Shown here in pieces: positions 7,501 through 9,520 of a stretch of 9,520 nt of DNA. The stretch covers positions 1 through 9,520 of the forward strand of contig JAHFBY010000034.1 of the NCBI GenBank assembly GCA_023249835.1, in the 5' to 3' direction. The notes beneath the pieces are model-generated. The model saw nothing but the letters and a program-made list of their open reading frames with translations. It was not told where the DNA came from and searched no databases. Position 1 is the first letter of the stretch. Every line of letters begins with the position of its first letter. The stretch comes from Elusimicrobiota bacterium (GTDB lineage Bacteria > Elusimicrobiota > Elusimicrobia > 2-02-FULL-39-32). The position numbers were made by a program, and so were the translations under genes.

Positions 7501-9520
7501 TTATTTAAAGAATATTTTACGAACGCAACGCCCGCAGCAACGCCGTTAACTTCGGGGTCCAGAGCCGTCACAGTAAAGGTAGAGTTAAGTCCATGCCCTT
7601 GGACGACCAACTCTATTACCGGAGCCGCGGTATCTATAAAAAATTCGTTTCCCCTTACGATTTCTGAGGAACCAATGCCATAAACATCGGTAAAAGCGAG
7701 GCGGTTAAAAGCAGGTCCGGATTGCGCAGGAATTAGCGCGGGAACTGAGGACTGCCAATAACTTTTGTCTGCAAACGGATTAACTAAATGCTCAGAAAAC
7801 TCACTTATACCGGGCAAACTCACTTTAATTTCAGGCGTTGACCCTGCTTTTTTTGTTGATAAGAGAGTTAATTTTTTCTCATTGCTCGGCAAATACTGTG
7901 GAAAATATCCTATAGCCAAATATTTGCCAAAAGCGATGTCCCGACTCTCTGTGCCCTCATAAGTTCTTCCATAATAAATAAAATAAGCTGTCCCTTGCGC
8001 GGCAGTGGAAGGCAAAACAAAATCTCCCCACCAATAAGAAACCGTTGCCGAAACAGAACTTATGTTCATGGGGATGTTCAATATAGAACTATCCGGAAGC
8101 GCTAACTTTAATTTAAATTCAGCAACGTCAGGGTCAGAGAGTTCAACGCGCACCGTACCGCTGGAACCAGGCGCGGCAACGTTTAACCCGCTCATTGAGA
8201 ACACTTGCGGAGTTGTTCCGGTAATTTCTATCCGCGCTTGCGGTTCTTGGGCAGTGTCCAAAAGGATAGAGCTTCTTACAATGGACTCATTGTCCGCCTC
8301 ATCTACGAACTTTACATAGACGGTTTTAGTTCCCGTGCTGGAATCTAACTGCCAAACTTTGCTTGACTGGTAAGGTTCCAGGGCTGTGAACGAGTTGCCG
8401 TTATTGCTAAACGCCATGCGCAACGATCGGTCAGTGTGTTCGTTTAGCGAATCGGTATCCAACACCTGCAAACCAAGCTCAACTATTGGACTATTAGTAA
8501 CGCTGGCCCCTTGATTAATTAGCAGCGTTCCTTGCGCTGAAACTGGATCATCGAACAACGTGCGAACGAAAAAAATATTTGAGATTAACGAACTATTTTC
8601 AAACTCATCTATCGCTTTAAGGGCAAAATAGTAAGTGGTAGCGGCTTTTAGACCCTGCAGAGTAAAGCTTTCCAAGTTCCCTGCACTTTGCGGCAAAGGT
8701 AAATTCTCGGCTTTTTGGGCTTTATCAAAATCAACAATAAGGTTTTCAGAATAGCGCAAATCATAACCACTAGCTTTGCCAATTTTTTCGTCATCTCCGG
8801 TCGCGGTCCAAGTTAAATTCACTGCGTGAGAGTAAATAGAATTAACCGCCAAGTCCGTGACGGCGTTAGGCGCGATCACGTCCGGGTCCAAAGTAAAGCT
8901 GCCTTGAGACTCGATTGTGTTAGGCCACGCCGGGTTAGATGCGATCACTTTCCAAATGTAACTTGTTTTCTGATATACAGTATGCGGGAACGTGAGGGTT
9001 TTTACTGAATCAACATCTATAGTTTCTACGCCCATATTTTTATCAAAAAATGGCGTGCTAATACCGGAAGCAGCGCTCGTAATGATCACGCGGTAAGAGT
9101 TTTGGTCAGTGCCCGTAGCGATCGAATAACTGCGCTTCCAACTCAAAGTGATTTGACGCGCTATAAGTGAAGGTTCAGTCAAAGGCCATATCGTTGGCGG
9201 ACTCCGTAAATCGGAGAAATCGGCATACACGCTCCAACCCGAGGCCAAACTATTTTGTCCGGAAATAGTATTGCACGCGCTATAACCGCGATCGGTAAAA
9301 CTAAGTGAAACATTGTTTTGATCTTTAGCGGTGACAGCATGACGGCAGGTATCTGCAAGCATAAAACCGTTCGTGCGCGTAGGCAAAATTGAACCGTTAC
9401 TGTCCGCGTCTTGCGCAGAATAATCGTAATAAAACCTGCCGCCAGAATCAGGAACGTTGGCGATAGTTTTACTCACGTTCCTTGATGAAAAAGTCTGAAA
9501 CGGCAAATACCCTTTTAATG
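1503..9520 (-). CDS. Giant modular FN3/Ig/OmpL47-repeat surface protein with CHU_C/FlgD-like C-terminal domain (5' partial)
   Basis: Probable secreted or cell-surface adhesin or stalk protein; no catalytic domain is visible. The frame is open to the window edge, so the true start lies outside. The first possible start inside is a TTG at 9506, preceded in frame by L-K-G-Y, and is probably not real. Residue numbers here count from that TTG (2667 aa, roughly 285 kDa). Order of modules: 1-100 Ig/FN3-like remnant; 101-207 and 211-316 FN3; 317-417 Ig-like; 422-625 unassigned; 628-1113 five OmpL47-type modules; 1114-1226 Ig-like; 1230-1328 OmpL47; 1329-1419 bacterial Ig-like; 1422-1600 paired FN3; 1607-1703 OmpL47; 1705-1883 second paired FN3; 1890-2198 three OmpL47-like; 2199-2304 Ig-like; 2309-2412 FN3; 2415-2570 unassigned; 2576-2667 CHU_C/FlgD-Ig-like. 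Only six cysteines are present, which fits an extracellular protein without a disulfide network. It overlaps the following PorV-like gene by one base. The modular assignment is from motif recognition; function and ligand are unknown. Confidence 0.93.
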   Translation of the reverse strand, partial: LKGYLPFQTFSSRNVSKTIANVPDSGGRFYYDYSAQDADSNGSILPTRTNGFMLADTCRHAVTAKDQNNVSLSFTDRGYSACNTISGQNSLASGWSVYADFSDLRSPPTIWPLTEPSLIARQITLSWKRSYSIATGTDQNSYRVIITSAASGISTPFFDKNMGVETIDVDSVKTLTFPHTVYQKTSYIWKVIASNPAWPNTIESQGSFTLDPDVIAPNAVTDLAVNSIYSHAVNLTWTATGDDEKIGKASGYDLRYSENLIVDFDKAQKAENLPLPQSAGNLESFTLQGLKAATTYYFALKAIDEFENSSLISNIFFVRTLFDDPVSAQGTLLINQGASVTNSPIVELGLQVLDTDSLNEHTDRSLRMAFSNNGNSFTALEPYQSSKVWQLDSSTGTKTVYVKFVDEADNESIVRSSILLDTAQEPQARIEITGTTPQVFSMSGLNVAAPGSSGTVRVELSDPDVAEFKLKLALPDSSILNIPMNISSVSATVSYWWGDFVLPSTAAQGTAYFIYYGRTYEGTESRDIAFGKYLAIGYFPQYLPSNEKKLTLLSTKKAGSTPEIKVSLPGISEFSEHLVNPFADKSYWQSSVPALIPAQSGPAFNRLAFTDVYGIGSSEIVRGNEFFIDTAAPVIELVVQGHGLNSTFTVTALDPEVNGVAAGVAFVKYSLNNGPWLNQESFMLPEGWHHLEAQSQDFAGNESALSQDVAVDGTAPELSFNIIGTASALESGLLISTGAVVMMELKDLLHNGVATGAKNMEYSVDNEPVIITSSAVADYVVNFAGGVHHIKVKGVDWAGNWSIDKILRLTISTPTESKTTESVAPITYVDQRVPQTVLHVIGSSLTRQNELYVRGEHQIVLTAIDPEENGFAIGVDFTEVAIDSANFAVYSASFTLPQGRHAITYRSHDLAGNAEPEQSLIIFVDTSAPVTKIQGIEGLFITSVTVVQILSADPWTDGVAVGMGQTEYRINNGVWQVHVGSQPCALTFAPGVQELTYTAADALGNQSSTQSIKLTVDGAAPQSELKVAGAYVEKQGKRFINSSSKIELFAQDPVLNEVASGVKTVRYLINGAGWGWLDYKESFRLTEGVQILEFYAVDQAGNIEVPQRRELILDDQPPQWELFESLADKNVVAGIDKILIQLNVTDRYDLDPSSSIAISCWDANAQNTLLYPLTEGSMAPLLPDQIRLTQSEWLIDAMLLNQGSCTLKLTATDFMGNSVSTQTAPFNVTKDVLPPQSAISLSGAVHVREQRRDITAETLIQISATDDRLVSGDQSGLGVAQIYYAIDSGAFTQYLTPFTLKPGFRTVAFFSVDVLGHTELARSASFYVDSGAPEITITEPAGSSVVSGTITVRGLAQDDLAIDSVEVQVDAGGYRLLGSSPVWSFELNTVSLAKGLHQIQARAIDLLGNSQTAAISFIVDNDPPVLSHVSAQRVEISSALILWHTDEPSDSQVEYGYSTVYGLVSAINRSLQVDHEVWLQGLLEQSTVYYRVRSSDAYGNQATSEDNSFWTLLSPDTTPPTTPSLSLVNVSSHQVLLSWSPSQDNRALAGYGLYRDSVWIASLTVANYLDTNLLPRTTYSYFVVSYDNSSNMSNRSNLLSVVTLPPLDLAPPRTEFHVHGSSFDLHGALHVKGSALFELEAEDPVMDGVSGGVKEIKYRVNESAWINYSGMFSLKDGNQILEFFALDQAGNVENAQRKEFKVDGQPPELSDIDVVQIGVSSAMILWHTDEPSDSQVEYGSSTAYGLVSAINSSLRADHEVWLNGLLEQSTVHYRVRSTDAYGNQATSEDKSFWTLLSPDTTPPTTPSLSLVNVSSHQVLLSWSPSQDNRALAGYGLYRDSVWIASLTVANYLDTNLLPRTTYSYFVVSYDNSGNISAPSEPLTAITLPPLDLVAPEVECLVRGAYVPGANNTFFLSSSASIVINAYDPLADTVSSGVEELHVLMNKELWQIVVGSSVVLSPLPKGRSMLRYYALDQVGNKSVEQEFNFIVNDSLPKTTAHFLGNQYESEGKLFISSKTALFFTAYSPGLDSLNRSISQINVQVDSQAVTLTLENGSEGAKSSTFTLSSGFHQVFYGSVNSLGGAELEKELTVWVEDDPPVTELVVGEPKLMLGKELVIGQKTPIELLARHNNPTLSAARFGGGTPKPGVKGIHLKLNEQPFVLEVSTFFYLRGGTHTINFYAEDNLGNQETAQSTHLTVDANPPDVQVGASPKEQNFVNQRDGLVQFAFNVSDQYDLNPNFNLILENVSDKAKDLPLNKELVPGENKGDYSFKVDPMDLGPGEWRFVLSAQDLFGNAINVKSKNFNVLHYKVARPSPPLNLRGVRAKEKNAFVLNWSSVTRREDRQTVEDKEISHYLLYRMNKLTETKPSLTEVNALAEMSFVDEESPGQLHFYKVRAVNADGAESKDSSLVAADPEDKVVVMLADSISYARYSKGLAESLESKNVAVDVIIEKEKEGGTIYKSVRLNAKDSLTGEEKKGFVLEEPVQISFGYYLDGSGKMSAAPPFAGYSVPVYSAPMPALNDIKTSFSLYWFNGVKWLKMGNRFDYDNQSITIAAKYSGNYQLRMVSPASTPQLALVYPRTITPNGDNINDTLFFVYENPADNPVQGTIYDIYSQEVASLKSAESFPANGTALLWNGKDKDGNAVRGGVYMYKLEIGDKTFTGTVGVAY
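1506..1781 (-). other. C-terminal CHU_C/FlgD-Ig-like domain of the giant protein (putative sorting domain)
   Basis: Residues 2576-2667. It begins with RTITPNGDNINDTLFF, matching the TPNGDgiND core of gliding-motility-associated (CHU_C, type B) C-terminal domains. It continues with GTIYDIYSQEVASL and LLWNGKDKDGNAVRGGVYMYKLEI, written here as neighbouring pieces, which resemble the FlgD Ig-like fold (W-[ND]-G-x-D-x-x-G-x-x-[VA]-x-x-G-x-Y-x-Y). It ends at GTVGVAY with no hydrophobic anchor, LPxTG or OmpA-like segment. In Bacteroidota such domains direct cargo to type IX secretion; that role here is inference. Confidence 0.8.
1514..1518 (-). promoter_or_regulatory. Probable ribosome binding site (AGGGG) for the PorV-like gene
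   Basis: On the minus strand AGGGG lies 10 bases upstream of the ATG at 1503-1501, inside the last codons of the giant gene. Together with the TGATG stop/start overlap at 1501-1505 and the good signal peptide directly after this ATG, it supports this start. Spacing is slightly long for a Shine-Dalgarno sequence, so reinitiation after the upstream stop may contribute. Confidence 0.5.
1797..2264 (-). other. Beta-rich pre-C-terminal region of unknown family in the giant protein
   Basis: Residues 2415-2570, between the last FN3 and the CHU_C-like domain. It starts with VVVMLADSISYARYSKG, passes through a charged segment rich in Lys and Glu (ESKNVAVDVIIEKEKEGG) and ends with a strand pattern SFSLYWFNGVKWLKMG...YSGNYQLRMV. 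That last pattern resembles the 'YYFNGTKWV...STFAL' linker modules often seen just before C-terminal sorting domains in large bacterial surface proteins. I cannot name a family. Confidence 0.5.
2913..3839 (-). other. Three divergent OmpL47-like modules (C-terminal group)
   Basis: Residues 1890-1988, 1990-2093 and 2094-2198. Each begins with a short P-rich joint (APEVE, LPKTT, PPVTE). Each ends with a strand reading ALDQVGN, SVNSLGG or AEDNLGN before the next joint. The first keeps the DPxxDxVSSGV core. The second has lost most of it (SPGLDSLNRSI). The third has an expanded, glycine-rich version (PTLSAARFGGGTPKPGVKGI). They are clearly related to the 628-1328 array but have decayed further from the consensus. 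Confidence 0.65.
3903..4346 (-). repeat. Intragenic direct repeat, copy B (paired FN3 unit, C-terminal copy)
   Basis: This 444-bp stretch matches 4752-5195 at an offset of 849 bases (283 codons), with 21 mismatches counted by eye, about 95% identity and no indels. It encodes a purple-acid-phosphatase-N-like FN3 module (TDEPSDSQVEYG at the start) and a classical FN3 (VLLSWSPSQDNRALAGYGLY). The first 108 bases (3903-4010) are perfectly identical in both copies. Similarity drops sharply outside the stretch. Confidence 0.95.
4398..4688 (-). other. OmpL47-type module between the two FN3 pairs
   Basis: Residues 1607-1703. It carries DPVMDGVSGGVKEIKYRVN and ends in NQILEFFALDQAGNVENAQR followed by a QPP joint. 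This module completes the 283-residue duplication period (FN3, FN3, OmpL47). It is more like the module at residues 1016-1114 than like its positional partner at 1890-1988. Confidence 0.7.
4752..5195 (-). repeat. Intragenic direct repeat, copy A (paired FN3 unit, N-terminal copy)
   Basis: Partner of 3903-4346. The 81 residues from FWTLL to YDNS (residues 1505-1585, matching 1788-1868) are identical in protein and differ by four synonymous bases. The upstream FN3-like half differs at 17 bases that change nine residues (for example Y/S, V/A, R/S, Q/R, N/K). The unit length is a whole number of codons, so the duplication keeps the frame. Confidence 0.95.
5523..7625 (-). other. Main OmpL47-type module array
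   Basis: Residues 628-1328. It comprises OmpL47-type modules at 628-711, 711-807, 829-923, 923-1017, 1016-1114 and 1230-1328, with a different Ig-like domain at 1114-1226 (CWDANAQNT, LKLTATDFMGNSV). The recurring core is DPxxNGVAxGV followed by an aromatic strand such as YSLNNGPW or YRINNGVW, then a G-x-H/Q turn and a closing strand like AVDQAGNIE. Modules are joined by D-x-x-P-P or D-x-x-A-P linkers. OmpL47-type domains occur in spirochaete surface proteins and many environmental bacteria; in Leptospira OmpL47 binds host matrix proteins. Any ligand here is unknown. Confidence 0.75.
7632..8243 (-). other. Unassigned region of about 200 residues in the giant protein
   Basis: Residues 422-625. 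It interrupts the otherwise regular Ig/FN3/OmpL47 pattern. Visible elements are a beta-rich start (GTVRVELSDPDVAEFKLKLA), an aromatic segment (YWWGDFVLP, TAYFIYYGRTYEG, YLAIGYFPQYLPS), a KKLTLLSTKKAG strand and a final segment NPFADKSYWQSSVPALIPAQ. The DPDVAEFKLKL start could be the beginning of an Ig-like fold. I recognise no family and see no catalytic motif. Confidence 0.45.
8559..9206 (-). other. Two FN3 domains near the visible N-terminus
   Basis: Residues 101-207 (ARQITLSWKRSY, then TSYIWKVIASN) and 211-316 (IAPNAVTDLAV, HAVNLTWTATGDD, SGYDLRYSEN, TTYYFALKAIDEFENSS). The second has all the FN3 landmarks: the Pro-rich start, the LTW strand, the GYDLRYS strand and the tyrosine-rich YYFALKA strand. 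Upstream residues 1-100 look like the tail of another FN3 (FYYDYSAQDADSN) plus an Ig-like stretch, so the module chain probably continues beyond the window. Confidence 0.75.

Noticed and set aside
4652..9008. Plus-strand and minus-strand open frames of 60-101 codons within the giant gene
   Set aside because: All are inside the continuous 2667-codon minus-strand frame, which has clear domain structure throughout. None has a domain of its own or a convincing ribosome binding site.
9504..9506. TTG at 9506 as the true start of the giant gene
   Set aside because: The frame stays open upstream to the window edge and no signal peptide follows. The TTG is only the first permitted start codon in the visible part.

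Overview
The window holds two genes, both on the minus strand and both cut by the window edges. Together they fill essentially all of it. No RNA gene, mobile element, CRISPR array, convincing promoter or terminator was seen, and no intergenic stretch exists. Reading in transcription order (right to left), the first gene is a giant modular surface or secreted protein of at least 2671 visible residues. Its 5' end lies beyond position 9520. The second gene encodes a PorV/PorQ-like outer-membrane beta-barrel protein of at least 501 residues that runs off at position 1. The stop of the first and the start of the second share one base (TGATG at 1501-1505), so they are almost certainly one transcript and probably translationally coupled.

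The giant protein is a string of beta-sandwich modules. It has fibronectin type III (FN3) and Ig-like domains at the visible N-terminus, a long array of OmpL47-type modules, and two copies of a paired FN3 unit that are about 95% identical in DNA. More OmpL47-like and Ig-like modules follow, then one more FN3, an unassigned beta-rich region and a C-terminal CHU_C/FlgD-Ig-like domain with a TPNGDNIND motif. No catalytic domain is visible. The partner starts with a signal peptide, followed by the GASARAVGLGG...YYNPAGL block typical of PorV/PorQ/UPF0164 barrels. After the barrel comes an unusual charged helical extension of more than 170 residues.

The organism is a diderm bacterium, because the second product is an outer-membrane barrel. 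The pairing of a CHU_C-like C-terminus with a PorV-like barrel recalls type IX secretion, best known in Bacteroidota. The mix of OmpL47, FN3 and FlgD-Ig-like modules and the moderate GC content would also suit candidate phyla such as Elusimicrobiota or Omnitrophota. That placement is inference with low confidence.

Working model (inference): the giant protein is exported through the inner membrane, carried across the outer membrane using its C-terminal domain, and displayed or released as a long adhesin or stalk. The coupled PorV-like protein would be its dedicated outer-membrane shuttle or anchor.
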